A stretch of DNA of 64,000 nt, from contig NZ_QKOE01000001.1 of the NCBI RefSeq assembly GCF_003226565.1, positions 620,001 to 684,000 of the forward strand. The letters run 5' to 3'. The stretch's first letter is position 1; each line of letters begins with the position of its first letter. A program made the translations under genes and the position numbers. Shown in pieces: positions 16,626 through 25,624 of the stretch. The notes below the pieces were generated by a model that saw nothing but the letters and a program-made list of their open reading frames with translations, ran no database searches and was not told the DNA's origin. This DNA comes from Parazoarcus communis SWub3 = DSM 12120. Its GTDB lineage: Bacteria > Pseudomonadota > Gammaproteobacteria > Burkholderiales > Rhodocyclaceae.

Positions 16626-17602
16626 CGTGGATTCCGCGACAGCAGGTACAGGAACACCGGCACGCCGATCAGCGCGGTCAGCACGCCAACCGGCAACTGT
16701 TGTGGCGCCATTACCGTACGGGCCAGCGTATCGGCCACGGTCAGCAACACGCCGCCGGCCAGCATGGCCGCCGGCAACAGGATACGTTGATCGTTACCCA
16801 GTGCCAGCCGGACCAGATGTGGCACGATCAGGCCGACAAAGCCCACCGATCCGACCAAGGTCACCGCGACCGCCGTCAGCAGCGAGGCCACCACATACAG
16901 CACGCGGCGCAGGCGCTGCACACTGACACCCAGCGCCCGTGCGCTCATCTCGCCGCGCGCCAGCACATTGAGATCGCGCGCCCACGGCAGGATCAGCACC
17001 AGGCCGACAATCAGCACGCCCAGCGCGGGCCAGGGCCGCGCCGCACCGCTGGCATCGCCCATCAGCCAGAACAGCATCGACTGGACCCGGGTGTCGGGTG
17101 CCAGCGCCAGCATCAGGGTCACTGCGGCACCGCAGCCAGCCGCCACGATCACCCCGGTCAGCAGCAGACGGGTCTGCGTCCAGCTGCCGTCTCCATGTGC
17201 CAGGCCAAACACCAGCATCATGGCCGTCAGCGCCCCGGCAAACGCGGCAGCATCCACCCACACGGCGGCCACACCGAGCGAGATCGCCGATAACGCGCCC
17301 ACCGCCGCGCCCCCGGAAATTCCCAGGATATAAGGGTCGGCCAGGGGGTTTCGCAACAGCACCTGCATCAGGGCGCCCGCGATTGCCAGCAGGCCGCCAC
17401 AGACAAAGGTGGCCACTGCACGCGGCAGGCGCAGCTCACGCACGACATTCGCGGCCATGCCGGTATCGCCAGAAAACAGCGCCCCCCAGACCTGCTTGCC
17501 GTCAATCGGCAGACTGCCCGCCGACAAGGCCCAGCCAAAAGCCGCCACCGCCGCAAGCAGCAGCACGACGATGACGAACAGGGCCTGTCCGGGCGCTTTC
17601 AC
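16622..17602 (-). CDS. btuC: Cobalamin ABC transporter permease
   Basis: The inner-membrane channel of the corrinoid importer, FecCD/BtuC family. The 326-residue protein has about ten hydrophobic helices and family signatures RLPRAVATFVCGGLLAIAG, RNPLADPYILGISGGA and VGFVGLIVPHLVR. The start is a GTG at 17602, 12 bases after the btuB stop. It works with BtuD (overlapping by 4 bases) and BtuF. Confidence 0.93.
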   Translation of the reverse strand: MKAPGQALFVIVVLLLAAVAAFGWALSAGSLPIDGKQVWGALFSGDTGMAANVVRELRLPRAVATFVCGGLLAIAGALMQVLLRNPLADPYILGISGGAAVGALSAISLGVAAVWVDAAAFAGALTAMMLVFGLAHGDGSWTQTRLLLTGVIVAAGCGAAVTLMLALAPDTRVQSMLFWLMGDASGAARPWPALGVLIVGLVLILPWARDLNVLARGEMSARALGVSVQRLRRVLYVVASLLTAVAVTLVGSVGFVGLIVPHLVRLALGNDQRILLPAAMLAGGVLLTVADTLARTVMAPQQLPVGVLTALIGVPVFLYLLSRNPR

Positions 17603-17614
17603 GTCGGCCTGCGG

Positions 17615-19486
17615 TCAGCGCGGCGTGTAGCGTACGCCGACGAAGACGTTGGTGCCGGGCGTGCGGTAGCCACGTGCCAGCTCGTAGTCCTGGTCGAGGA
17701 TGTTGTCGGCACGGGCTTCGATCCGCCAGTCACGCGCGACACGGTAATGCGCAAATGCACTGAGCAAACCATAGCCATGCAGTTCGACGGTATTTGCAGC
17801 ATTGTCGTAGCGACGGCCTGCACCGCTCCACTCCACGCCCCAGTCGAAGCTGTCCAGCGTATGCGACAAGCGAAGGAAACCGGCACGCTGGGCACGGCGC
17901 TGCAGGCGGCGACCGCTGTTCTCATCCTTGGCGCTCAGGAAATCGGCACCCGCCGCAAGGTTGAAGTTGCCCACGTTCAGAAAGTAAGCCAGTTCAACCC
18001 CTTTCAAGCGGGCTTCCCCGATATTGACCTGCAGCCCATTCGGGCTGCCAGTGCTCACCAGGTTCTTGACCTTATTGTCGAAGTACACCGCCTCGACCAT
18101 CTGCGCACCGCTGCTCCAGCGCACGCCAATCTCGCGGTTCAGCGCTTCCTCCGGCTTGAGGTCCGGGTTACCGGTAAAGGACGACGATGCCGGCCAGTAC
18201 AGCTGGTTGAAGGTCGGCGCATTGAACGCGGTGGCAATGCTGCCGCGCAGCCGCCATTGCGCGTTCAGGTCGTAGCCATACGCGAACAAGCCGGTGGTCT
18301 TGGCGCCGAACTGCGAGTTGTCGTCATGACGGGCATTGATCTGCAGATGGTGCGCATCGATTGCCGCAGTCCAGCCCAGCACTGCGGAATTGACCCGCCG
18401 GCTATCCTGACGGTAGGCGGTGGTACTGTCGAGCTTGCTCTCGACATACTCGTAGGCCGCCAGCAGCGTTCCCACTGGCAAGGCAAGGTCGTGCTGCCAC
18501 ACGAACTGATCCTGCAAGGTGTTGAAGTAGGTCGGGTTTGCCGTGCTGGCCTTGTTGAGCGTCTTGTCCTGGCTCTGCCCCAGGCGCAGGGTGCTGGTCC
18601 AGCCCTCGAGCACTTCATTACGCATGTACACATTGGTCATGCTGGATTTCTTGTCGATGTAGGAATCGAAGTAGCCGCCCGCGATCAAACCGCTGGCGTC
18701 ATACCAGTTGCGCGCATCCGACTGCGCAAAGCTGACCCCGACCTCATCGCGGCTGCGAAAACCCAGCGACAGCGAACCGCTCAGCATGTCGTTGCGCAGG
18801 CCATCATCGTCTGCCCAGTAAGAAGTGCGTGTGCTGCTGCTGACCCAGTAGCGCGGATCGCGCTTCGAATTGTAGCCGTCGGTGCGTTCCTTTCCCGCAG
18901 TCAGGCTGTAGCGTAGCCGCTCCACGCCGCCTGCCAGGGTTGCCGAGCCCTTGAACGTATTGTGGGTGCCGTAGCCGACAAAGAGTTCGGGATGAAAGCC
19001 TTCCTCGCCCTTGCGGGTAAAGATCTGGATGACGCCGCCGATCGCCTCGGAACCGTAGAGGGCGCTGGCCGGGCCGCGCAACACCTCGATACGCTCGATC
19101 ATGGCAAGCGGAATCGTCTCCAGCGTCGGCGCACCCGAACTTGCCGAGCCAACCCGGACTCCGTCGATCAGCAACAGCGTATGGCGCGACTCGGCACCGC
19201 GGATATAGCTTGTCGCGTTCGAACCCGGCCCACCATTGGCACTGACCTGCACGCCAGGCAGCGCACGCAGGACGTCAATCAGCGAAGACTGGCCGGCACG
19301 CTCGATATCGGCACGGGTCAGCACCTCGACACTGGCCAGACTGTCATCGGCGCGCTGGGCCTGCCGGGTGGCAGTCACCACCACCGGCGCCAGATCGGCA
19401 TCATGCTGGGCGTAAACGGAAACACTGGGCAGCGGCAAGGCAGCCGCAAGCGCCACGGCAGGCGCGGACAATCGGATGGACAACAT
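17615..19486 (-). CDS. btuB: TonB-dependent vitamin B12 receptor
   Basis: Outer-membrane receptor that brings cobalamin into the periplasm. The 623-residue protein starts at the ATG at 19486, which has GGGGAG before it; the frame runs further upstream through the riboswitch but that part is not protein-like. It has a signal peptide (SAPAVALAAALPLPSVSVYA), a TonB box (APVVVTATR), a plug (SYIRGAESRHTLLLIDGVRV, GPASALYGSEAIGGVIQIFTRK) and a barrel ending in GVRYTPR. It is the first gene of a btuB-btuC-btuD-btuF-cobA-cobB run and is controlled by the cobalamin riboswitch just upstream. Confidence 0.93.
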   Translation of the reverse strand: MLSIRLSAPAVALAAALPLPSVSVYAQHDADLAPVVVTATRQAQRADDSLASVEVLTRADIERAGQSSLIDVLRALPGVQVSANGGPGSNATSYIRGAESRHTLLLIDGVRVGSASSGAPTLETIPLAMIERIEVLRGPASALYGSEAIGGVIQIFTRKGEEGFHPELFVGYGTHNTFKGSATLAGGVERLRYSLTAGKERTDGYNSKRDPRYWVSSSTRTSYWADDDGLRNDMLSGSLSLGFRSRDEVGVSFAQSDARNWYDASGLIAGGYFDSYIDKKSSMTNVYMRNEVLEGWTSTLRLGQSQDKTLNKASTANPTYFNTLQDQFVWQHDLALPVGTLLAAYEYVESKLDSTTAYRQDSRRVNSAVLGWTAAIDAHHLQINARHDDNSQFGAKTTGLFAYGYDLNAQWRLRGSIATAFNAPTFNQLYWPASSSFTGNPDLKPEEALNREIGVRWSSGAQMVEAVYFDNKVKNLVSTGSPNGLQVNIGEARLKGVELAYFLNVGNFNLAAGADFLSAKDENSGRRLQRRAQRAGFLRLSHTLDSFDWGVEWSGAGRRYDNAANTVELHGYGLLSAFAHYRVARDWRIEARADNILDQDYELARGYRTPGTNVFVGVRYTPR

Positions 19487-19616
19487 CGGAGACACTCCCC
19501 TGGCCACGCCGCACGTCCCCGCACGATCGTGGCTGATCGCAAACTGGAAGGCTTCTGGGGAAAAGACAGGCACACTCGTCACCGCCACCCCGCGGCACTT
19601 CCGCTCATTTGCATCC

Positions 19617-19826
19617 GGGCCGGTATCCGGGCTCGTGAGCTGTGCCGGTCGGATCACGACCGGACTCAGCACATCGCCTTCCCGGAAGGTCGTCCTTCCA
19701 GTGGCTTCTCGATGCGCCTTGCGCTCACTTACCGTTGCGGGGGCAGCACAGGCCTTGCGCGCCATGGGCGACGCTCACCTGTTTCCCGTTTAACCCACCG
19801 GCAGGAACCGCCGGCGAGCACCACGA
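19617..19826 (-). promoter_or_regulatory. Cobalamin (AdoCbl) riboswitch
   Basis: Read on the minus strand, the leader before btuB has the conserved elements of the cobalamin riboswitch in order. These are GGGTTAAACGGGAA and ACAGGTGAG in the 5' half, CCCCCGCAACGGTAA (complement at 19729-19743), the B12 box GCCACTGGA (complement at 19697-19705), and the closing segment AGCCCGGATACCGGCC near 19618-19634. About 130 bases remain between the aptamer and the btuB start for the expression platform. Bound coenzyme B12 should switch btuB and the genes behind it off. Confidence 0.95.
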
Positions 19827-19908
19827 ACGCGCTACCCCTTTCGGAGCAGTGGGGGCGGATGATACCTTGTCCGGCTTCTTCTTGCAGTGCAAAAAACCAG
19901 ACCTTCCA

Positions 19909-20469
19909 ATGACCTGCGAACTGATCCTCGGCGGCGCCCGCTCCGGCAAGAGCCGCTTCGCCGAACAATCCGCGCTGGAGTCCGGCCTCGCCGTCACCGT
20001 CATCGCCACCGCCGAAGCGCTTGACGATGAAATGCAGGCGCGCATCCGCCGCCACCAGCACGATCGCCCCGCGGGCTGGCACACCATCGAGGCCCCCCGC
20101 CAGCTCGCTGCAGCCTTGCGTACCCATGCGGCAGCCGACCGCTGCCTGATCGTGGATTGCCTGACCCTTTGGCTGACAAACCTGCTGCTCGACGGCGACC
20201 CACAGACAGAGGTAGCACCGGCCGCCTTTCACCTCGACACGCCCCCCGCGCTGCGTGCTGCACGCGACGAACTGCTCGACACCCTTCCCACGCTGCCCGG
20301 CCGTATCCTCCTGGTGGCCAATGAGGTCGGCCTGGGGCTGGTCCCCGAAACCCCGCTCGGACGCCTGTTCCGTGACGAGGCGGGGCGCCTCAACCAGATC
20401 GTCGCCACACGCTGCAGTCGCGTCGTCTTCGTGGCGGCGGGACTGCCGCTGATCCTGAAGCAGGGCTAA
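19909..20469 (+). CDS. cobU: Adenosylcobinamide kinase / guanylyltransferase
   Basis: Phosphorylates adenosylcobinamide and adds GMP to give AdoCbi-GDP in nucleotide-loop assembly. The 186-residue protein has the P-loop [15 protein letters not shown] at its N-terminus, the Walker B-like [14 protein letters not shown] and the [10 protein letters not shown] element typical of CobU/CobP. The ATG at 19909 matches the family start, though no clear ribosome site precedes it. It is transcribed away from the btuB riboswitch; no second riboswitch was seen on the plus strand. cobT follows. Confidence 0.93.
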   Translation: MTCELILGGARSGKSRFAEQSALESGLAVTVIATAEALDDEMQARIRRHQHDRPAGWHTIEAPRQLAAALRTHAAADRCLIVDCLTLWLTNLLLDGDPQTEVAPAAFHLDTPPALRAARDELLDTLPTLPGRILLVANEVGLGLVPETPLGRLFRDEAGRLNQIVATRCSRVVFVAAGLPLILKQG

Positions 20470-20564
20470 ACTGCCGCCACCCGAAAGGCTGCCAGCAGCG
20501 GGAATGCCGCAAGACAGACAGCCTCCGGCCCCTGCACCACCCTTCATCTTTCAGTGAAATCCGT

Positions 20565-21626
20565 ATGTCCCAGACCTTCGACACCGCCCAACTCCACGCG
20601 CCAGACACTGCGATCGCCCCACGCCTGCAGCATCGCATCGACCGCAAGACCAAGCCGCTGGGTGCGCTCGGCCGGCTCGAGGCGCTGGCGCTGCAGATCG
20701 GCCTGATCCAGCAGAGCGAGACCCCCGTGCTGAACCAGCCTCACATCATGGTGTTCGCGGGGGATCACGGCGCAGCGCGAGCCGGTGTATCGGCCTACCC
20801 GCAGGACGTGACCTGGCAGATGGTGGAGAACTTCCTCGCAGGCGGCGCCGCCATCAACGTGTTCAGCCGCCAGATGGGGCTCGGGCTGACCGTCATCGAC
20901 GCTGGCGTCAATCACGACTTCGGCAAGCGCCCCGGCCTGATCGACGCCAAGATTGCACCCGGCACCGACAACTACCTCGAGCGCCCGGCCATGACGCCCG
21001 CGCAATGCGAGGCGGCACTGGCCCGCGGCCGCCAGCTGGCGCATGCGCTGGCCGCCAACGGTTGCAACTGCGTCGGTTTTGGCGAGATGGGCATCGGCAA
21101 CACCGCTGCCGCATCGCTGCTGACTCACTGCCTGATCGGCAGCCGGGGCGGTGCCGACCTCGCCACCGTCACCGGCCGCGGGACTGGCCTGGATGATGCC
21201 GGGCTGGCACGCAAACGCGCACTGCTGGCACAGGCCCTGGCCCGTGGCGGCCAGCCGGACGAACCACTGGCACTGCTGGCGGAGTACGGTGGTTTCGAGA
21301 TCGCAATGATGGCGGGCGCCATGCTGGGCGCGGCCGAAAAGCGCATGGTGCTGATGATCGACGGTTTCATCGTCACCTCGGCGCTGCTCGTCGCCCACGC
21401 CCTGAACCCTGCCATCCTGCCCTACTGCGTGTTCGCCCACCGCTCGAAAGAACCCGGCCACACCCTGCAGCTGCAGTACCTTGGCGTCGAGCCGCTGATG
21501 GAGCTCGACCTGCGTCTGGGCGAAGGCACCGGCGCGGCGCTGGCGTATCCGCTGGTTCAGGCGGCAGTCGGTTTCCTGAACGAGATGGCCAGTTTCGAAT
21601 CCGCCGGGGTCAGCGACCAGGGATAA
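20565..21626 (+). CDS. cobT: Nicotinate-nucleotide:dimethylbenzimidazole phosphoribosyltransferase
   Basis: Makes alpha-ribazole phosphate, the lower ligand of B12, from nicotinate mononucleotide and dimethylbenzimidazole. The 353-residue protein carries family motifs [51 protein letters not shown] and the catalytic Glu region [19 protein letters not shown]. Length matches the family. It ends four bases before the end of the convergent ccdB gene. Confidence 0.96.
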   Translation: MSQTFDTAQLHAPDTAIAPRLQHRIDRKTKPLGALGRLEALALQIGLIQQSETPVLNQPHIMVFAGDHGAARAGVSAYPQDVTWQMVENFLAGGAAINVFSRQMGLGLTVIDAGVNHDFGKRPGLIDAKIAPGTDNYLERPAMTPAQCEAALARGRQLAHALAANGCNCVGFGEMGIGNTAAASLLTHCLIGSRGGADLATVTGRGTGLDDAGLARKRALLAQALARGGQPDEPLALLAEYGGFEIAMMAGAMLGAAEKRMVLMIDGFIVTSALLVAHALNPAILPYCVFAHRSKEPGHTLQLQYLGVEPLMELDLRLGEGTGAALAYPLVQAAVGFLNEMASFESAGVSDQG

Positions 21627-21630
21627 GGGC

Positions 21631-21948
21631 TCAGAATCCCTGAAATACGAAATCGAGCGCTGCCGTAATATCGGCCTGGTGATCCGCGACCGAACACACC
21701 TTGTCGCGCAGCATGCGGGCCGGCACCGCTGCAAGCTTGGGCACCTCCAGCAAGCAGGCGACGCCTTCAAGCTCGATGACCGGCATCAGACGGTGCGGCA
21801 CCTTTACCGTGGAAAACCGGTCGCGGCGGCGCAGTGGCACGACGACCCGGGAGTCGAGTGCATCAAGCAGGTCTGCCTGCACGACGACCAGATACGGCAC
21901 CTCGGCGGCAAGCGTGCCCGTGTTGCGATAGACGTCGAAGCGCGCCAT
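21631..21948 (-). CDS. ccdB: CcdB-type toxin
   Basis: A 105-residue toxin of the CcdB family, which poisons DNA gyrase. The start FDVYRN, the VVVQADLLDALDSRVVVPL core and the MPVIELEG segment line up with F-plasmid CcdB. In F CcdB the last three residues Trp-Gly-Ile are needed to kill; here the chain ends VFQGF, so Trp is replaced by Gln. Many chromosomal copies differ at this point, and activity cannot be assumed. The ATG lies one base after the ccdA stop. The pair is oriented against the surrounding cob genes and separates cobT from cobS. Confidence 0.85.
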   Translation of the reverse strand: MARFDVYRNTGTLAAEVPYLVVVQADLLDALDSRVVVPLRRRDRFSTVKVPHRLMPVIELEGVACLLEVPKLAAVPARMLRDKVCSVADHQADITAALDFVFQGF

Positions 21949-21949
21949 G

Positions 21950-22189
21950 TCAGAACGCACGCCACTCATCCAGAGGCAAGCCTTCCTGCTCGACCACCTT
22001 GTTGTACTCGGCAAAGAAGTCCGCGTGCTCGTCCCGCCAGCGTCGCGCACGTTCCTCCCGGATCAAGCCACGCAGATAATCGTCGCAAACTTGAGAGAGA
22101 TTGATGCCCAACGCCCGCGCTTCGACCAGGACATCGGCCGACAAGCTAAGATTGGTCGCTTTCTTGCCTGAACTGACCTGAACCGACAT
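21950..22189 (-). CDS. ccdA: CcdA-type antitoxin
   Basis: A 79-residue antitoxin that binds CcdB and represses the pair. The N-terminus is the ribbon-helix-helix part (KKATNLSLSADVLVEARALGINLSQ). The acidic C-terminus (HADFFAEYNKVVEQEGLPLDEWRAF) is the CcdB-binding tail. The ATG at 22189 follows GAGGA at good spacing; the frame extends further upstream without support. It is translated together with ccdB. Confidence 0.87.
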   Translation of the reverse strand: MSVQVSSGKKATNLSLSADVLVEARALGINLSQVCDDYLRGLIREERARRWRDEHADFFAEYNKVVEQEGLPLDEWRAF

Positions 22190-22265
22190 CACGTCCTCGC
22201 ATACGCATTCATTGTGCGCATTGTAGGGGCGCATCCGGCTGACAATCAAACTTGACGACGCTCCT

Positions 22266-23036
22266 GTGCGCTACCAGATCGAACTCTTCTTCACTGCGCT
22301 CGGCTTTTTCACCCGCTTGCCGGTGCCAGCCTGGGTGCCGTGGTCGCCAGAGCGGCTCAATCATGCGGCGCGTTACTTTCCGCTGATCGGCTGGGTCATT
22401 GGCGCAATCGGCGCGGCAAGCTACCTGGCCTTTGCCTGGATCCTGCCGCCCACCCTGGCCGTCATCCTGTCGATGGCAGTGACGATACGTGCCACCGGCG
22501 CCTTCCATGAGGATGGCTGGGCGGATGCCTGCGACGGACTCGGCGGCGGCTGGGACAAGGCGCAGGTACTGATGATCATGAAGGATTCACGCATCGGCAG
22601 TTACGGCACCGTCGGCCTGGTGCTGATGCTGCTGGCGAAGGCGGTGGCGCTGATCGAGATCGGCATCGAGGACGACCTCAGTGTGGTACTTGCCCTGGCA
22701 GTTGCGCATCCGCTGTCGCGCCTGGCGTCCACCAGCCTGATCCATCTGCTGCCCTATGTCCGGGAAGACGAAACCAGCAAATCCAAGCCTCTGGCACGTC
22801 GCCTGACACCGGCCGAATTGCTGATTGCCACGATCTTCGGCCTGCTGCCGCTGGCGCTGCTGCACCCGCTCGAAGCCCTTGCTGCCGTGCTCGCCGTCAC
22901 CGCGGTCACGCTGTGGTCGGCGCGCCTCTTCATCCGCCGCCTCGGCGGCTACACCGGCGACCTGCTCGGCGCCACCCAACAGGCGAGCGAACTCGCCTGC
23001 TACCTCGGCATCCTGATCGCATGGAACTTCATCTGA
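22266..23036 (+). CDS. cobS: Adenosylcobinamide-GDP ribazoletransferase (cobalamin synthase)
   Basis: Joins AdoCbi-GDP and alpha-ribazole (phosphate) to give cobalamin; an inner-membrane protein. The 256 residues contain several hydrophobic helices and the family motifs FFTRLPVP near the start, [18 protein letters not shown] with the acidic metal-binding residues, and [15 protein letters not shown]. The start is a GTG at 22266. The next gene cobC begins inside its end (16-base overlap). Confidence 0.95.
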   Translation: MRYQIELFFTALGFFTRLPVPAWVPWSPERLNHAARYFPLIGWVIGAIGAASYLAFAWILPPTLAVILSMAVTIRATGAFHEDGWADACDGLGGGWDKAQVLMIMKDSRIGSYGTVGLVLMLLAKAVALIEIGIEDDLSVVLALAVAHPLSRLASTSLIHLLPYVREDETSKSKPLARRLTPAELLIATIFGLLPLALLHPLEALAAVLAVTAVTLWSARLFIRRLGGYTGDLLGATQQASELACYLGILIAWNFI

Positions 23037-23578
23037 TCCGACACCCCAAGCCGGATGTCGCCTCCGGCGTCTGTTACGGCCAGCTTGACCTCGGCCTGGC
23101 CGAATCCGCCACAGCGGTCGCGGCGCGGCTGCGCCCCATCCTGCCCGAACGGTTCGAACTTCACACCAGCCCGCTGCAGCGCGCCCGCCTGCTGGCCGAA
23201 GCGCTTGGCGAGGCAAGGACCGACCCCCGGCTGATGGAAATCAGCTTCGGCGAGTGGGAAGGCCGGCGCTTCGACGATATCGGCCAGGCGATCGATGACT
23301 GGGCCAGCGATCCGCTGGGTTTCCGCGCCCCTGGCGGCGAATCGGCACGCGAGATGAGCACCCGGGTACTCGACTGGCTGGCGGGGTTGCGCGCAAACCC
23401 TTCATCGCAAACGGTGGTCGTGGTCGCCCACGGCGGGCCGCTGCGCGTGATTGCCGGCCACTTGCTCGGCCTGCCGCCCGACCGCTGGCTGGGCCTGGAC
23501 TTTGCCTGCGGACAGGCGACCCGGATCGATGTCGCGACCTGGGGTACGACGCTGAAGTGGTTCAATCGCCACGCCTGA
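23021..23578 (+). CDS. cobC: Alpha-ribazole phosphatase / histidine phosphatase
   Basis: Removes the phosphate from the B12 lower-ligand nucleotide. The 185-residue protein is a histidine phosphatase: LIRHPKPD carries the phospho-accepting His (RHP instead of the common RHG), with [14 protein letters not shown], the acid [15 protein letters not shown] and the second His in [11 protein letters not shown]. It starts within cobS, so the two are coupled. Other phosphoglycerate-mutase-like roles are possible, but the position after cobS makes CobC the best call. Confidence 0.88.
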   Translation: MELHLIRHPKPDVASGVCYGQLDLGLAESATAVAARLRPILPERFELHTSPLQRARLLAEALGEARTDPRLMEISFGEWEGRRFDDIGQAIDDWASDPLGFRAPGGESAREMSTRVLDWLAGLRANPSSQTVVVVAHGGPLRVIAGHLLGLPPDRWLGLDFACGQATRIDVATWGTTLKWFNRHA

Positions 23579-23644
23579 GCGGGATTTTGCACCCCCACAC
23601 GGGCTGAAACACACGCATGCCTCCTAGACGCCCGGGCTTCATGG

Positions 23645-23658
23645 GATAATTCGCCCCT
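23645..23658 (+). promoter_or_regulatory. Candidate -10 element and discriminator before rfaE1
   Basis: GATAAT followed by TCGCCCCT lies about 20 bases before the rfaE1 start. The same arrangement of a -10-like hexamer then GCGCCCCT is seen before two other genes of the LPS region (32802 and 34941). No good -35 was found. Confidence 0.35.
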
Positions 23659-23678
23659 TTCACTTGTCGTCGCACTGC

Positions 23679-24626
23679 ATGCCCACCTCGCTGCCCGATT
23701 TTTCTACCGGTCGTCTCGTCATCGTCGGCGACGTCATGCTCGACCGCTACTGGCACGGCTCGACCACACGGATATCGCCCGAGGCCCCCGTCCCGGTGGT
23801 CAAGGTCGAGAACGACGAGTTCCGCGCGGGCGGCGCCGGCAACGTGGCACTCAATGCCGCCTCGCTGGGTGCGCTCACCACGCTGGTAGGGCTGATCGGT
23901 CGCGATGAGGCCGGCCGCCTGCTGCGCGAAAGGCTGGAAGCCGGCCAGGTTGTCTGCCACCTGCTGGAGGCACCGCAACACCCCACCATCACCAAGCTAC
24001 GCATCATCAGCCGCCACCAGCAACTGATCCGGCTCGACTTCGAAGACAACTTCGCGGTACTCGAATGCGCCGGCATCGAACAAGCGTTCGAGGGTGCGCT
24101 GGCGAACCGTGGCGCGGTGGTGCTGTCGGATTACGGTAAGGGCACGCTGGCCCAGGCCGGCAGCCTGATCCGGGTGGCACGCGAACACGGACTACCGGTG
24201 GTGGTCGACCCCAAGGGCACCGATTTTGGCCGCTACTGCGGCGCGACGGTGATTACCCCGAACATGAGCGAGTTCGAAGCCGTGGTGGGTCATTGCAAGG
24301 ACGAGGCCACGGTACGCGAACGTGGCGAGGCGCTACGCCAGGCGCTGGGCCTGCAGGCGCTGCTGATCACCCGCTCTGAGCGTGGCATGACCCTGCTGCA
24401 ACAGGATCAAGCCGCACTGGATCTGCCCACCCGGGCACGCGACGTATTCGACGTGACCGGCGCAGGCGACACCGTGGTCGCCGTACTGGGCGCCGGCCTC
24501 GCCTGCGGGCTGCCGATGGCGCAGGCTACCGCGCTGGCCAACCTGGCCGCCGGCATCGTGGTCGGCAAGCTCGGCACCGCCACGGTAAGTCGCGAAGAGC
24601 TGGCAGGCGCGCTCGCTGCCGGCTGA
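23679..24626 (+). CDS. rfaE1: D-glycero-beta-D-manno-heptose-7-phosphate kinase
   Basis: Phosphorylates heptose 7-phosphate at C1 in ADP-heptose synthesis for the LPS core. It is a 315-residue PfkB/ribokinase-family protein. It has VIVGDVMLDRYWHG near the start, SPEAPVPVVKVE, FRAGGAGNVALNAASLGA and the ATP-binding DVTGAGDTVVAVLGAGLA with the catalytic Asp. It lacks the nucleotidyltransferase domain of full-length HldE, so the adenylyltransferase (RfaE2) must be encoded elsewhere. I chose the ATG at 23679; a TTG at 23664 would add five residues. rfaD follows. Confidence 0.92.
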   Translation: MPTSLPDFSTGRLVIVGDVMLDRYWHGSTTRISPEAPVPVVKVENDEFRAGGAGNVALNAASLGALTTLVGLIGRDEAGRLLRERLEAGQVVCHLLEAPQHPTITKLRIISRHQQLIRLDFEDNFAVLECAGIEQAFEGALANRGAVVLSDYGKGTLAQAGSLIRVAREHGLPVVVDPKGTDFGRYCGATVITPNMSEFEAVVGHCKDEATVRERGEALRQALGLQALLITRSERGMTLLQQDQAALDLPTRARDVFDVTGAGDTVVAVLGAGLACGLPMAQATALANLAAGIVVGKLGTATVSREELAGALAAG

Positions 24627-24650
24627 TAACTGAAACTTAAGGAGCACCAG

Positions 24651-25613
24651 ATGATCATCGTCACCGGCGGCGCCGGCTTCATCGGCAGCAATATCGTGCA
24701 CGGGCTCAACGCCCGCGGCATCACCGACATCCTGGTGGTGGACGATCTGAGCGACGGCCGCAAGTGCCTCAACCTGGCCGACGCCGACATCCGCGACTAC
24801 ATGGACAAGGACGACTTTCTTGCCCGTCTGCAGGCAGGAGAGGATCTGGGCACGGTCGAAGCCGTGTTCCACGAAGGCGCCTGCTCTTCCACCACCGAGT
24901 GGGACGGCCGCTTCGTGATGAAGGTGAACTACGAGTACACCAAGGCCCTGCTGGCCTGGTGCGTGACGCGCAGGATCCCGCTGATCTACGCCTCGTCAGC
25001 ATCCGTCTATGGCATGGGCCCGAACTTCCGCGAAGAGCGTCGCTTCGAGCAGCCGCTCAACATGTACGCGTACTCCAAATTCCTGTTCGATTGCCACCTG
25101 CGCCCCCAGTTGGGCAAGCTCGACAGCCAGGTGGTCGGTTTGCGCTACTTCAACGTCTACGGCCCGCGTGAACAGCACAAGGGCAGCATGGCCAGTGTTG
25201 CCTTCCACTTCAACACCCAGCTTGAGGAATCCGGCCGGGTGCGTCTGTTCGAAGGCTCGGACGGCTATGGCCCGGGCGAACAACGTCGTGACTTCATCCA
25301 TGTCGACGACATCGTCGCGGTCAACCTGTGGCTGCTCGACAACCCGCAGGTCTCCGGCATCTATAACCTGGGCACCGGCAAGGCGCAAAGCTTCAACGAC
25401 GTCGCACGGGCGGCGATCAAGTGGTACCGCGCCCAGGGCGAGGAAGGCGGTGGCATCGACTACATCCCCTTCCCCGATCATCTCAAGGGTCGCTACCAGA
25501 GCTTTACCGAAGCTGACATGAGCGCGCTGCGCGCGGCGGGCTACGACCGCCCCTTCATGGATGTCGAAACCGGCGTACCGCTTTACCTCGACTGGCTGGC
25601 CGCGCGCAGCTGA
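24651..25613 (+). CDS. rfaD: ADP-L-glycero-D-manno-heptose-6-epimerase
   Basis: Converts ADP-D-glycero- to ADP-L-glycero-manno-heptose, the donor for WaaC and WaaF. The 320-residue short-chain dehydrogenase-type protein has the NADP-binding [15 protein letters not shown], the [13 protein letters not shown] segment unique to this epimerase, the catalytic Tyr-x3-Lys in YAYSKFLFD, and [11 protein letters not shown]. The ribosome site AAGGAG is strong. Confidence 0.97.
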   Translation: MIIVTGGAGFIGSNIVHGLNARGITDILVVDDLSDGRKCLNLADADIRDYMDKDDFLARLQAGEDLGTVEAVFHEGACSSTTEWDGRFVMKVNYEYTKALLAWCVTRRIPLIYASSASVYGMGPNFREERRFEQPLNMYAYSKFLFDCHLRPQLGKLDSQVVGLRYFNVYGPREQHKGSMASVAFHFNTQLEESGRVRLFEGSDGYGPGEQRRDFIHVDDIVAVNLWLLDNPQVSGIYNLGTGKAQSFNDVARAAIKWYRAQGEEGGGIDYIPFPDHLKGRYQSFTEADMSALRAAGYDRPFMDVETGVPLYLDWLAARS

Positions 25614-25624
25614 GCGACCCTGGC

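Noticed and set aside
19486-19765. N-terminal extension of BtuB through the leader
   Set aside because: The bases form the cobalamin riboswitch; the encoded residues are not like BtuB, and the ATG at 19486 has a good ribosome site and signal peptide.
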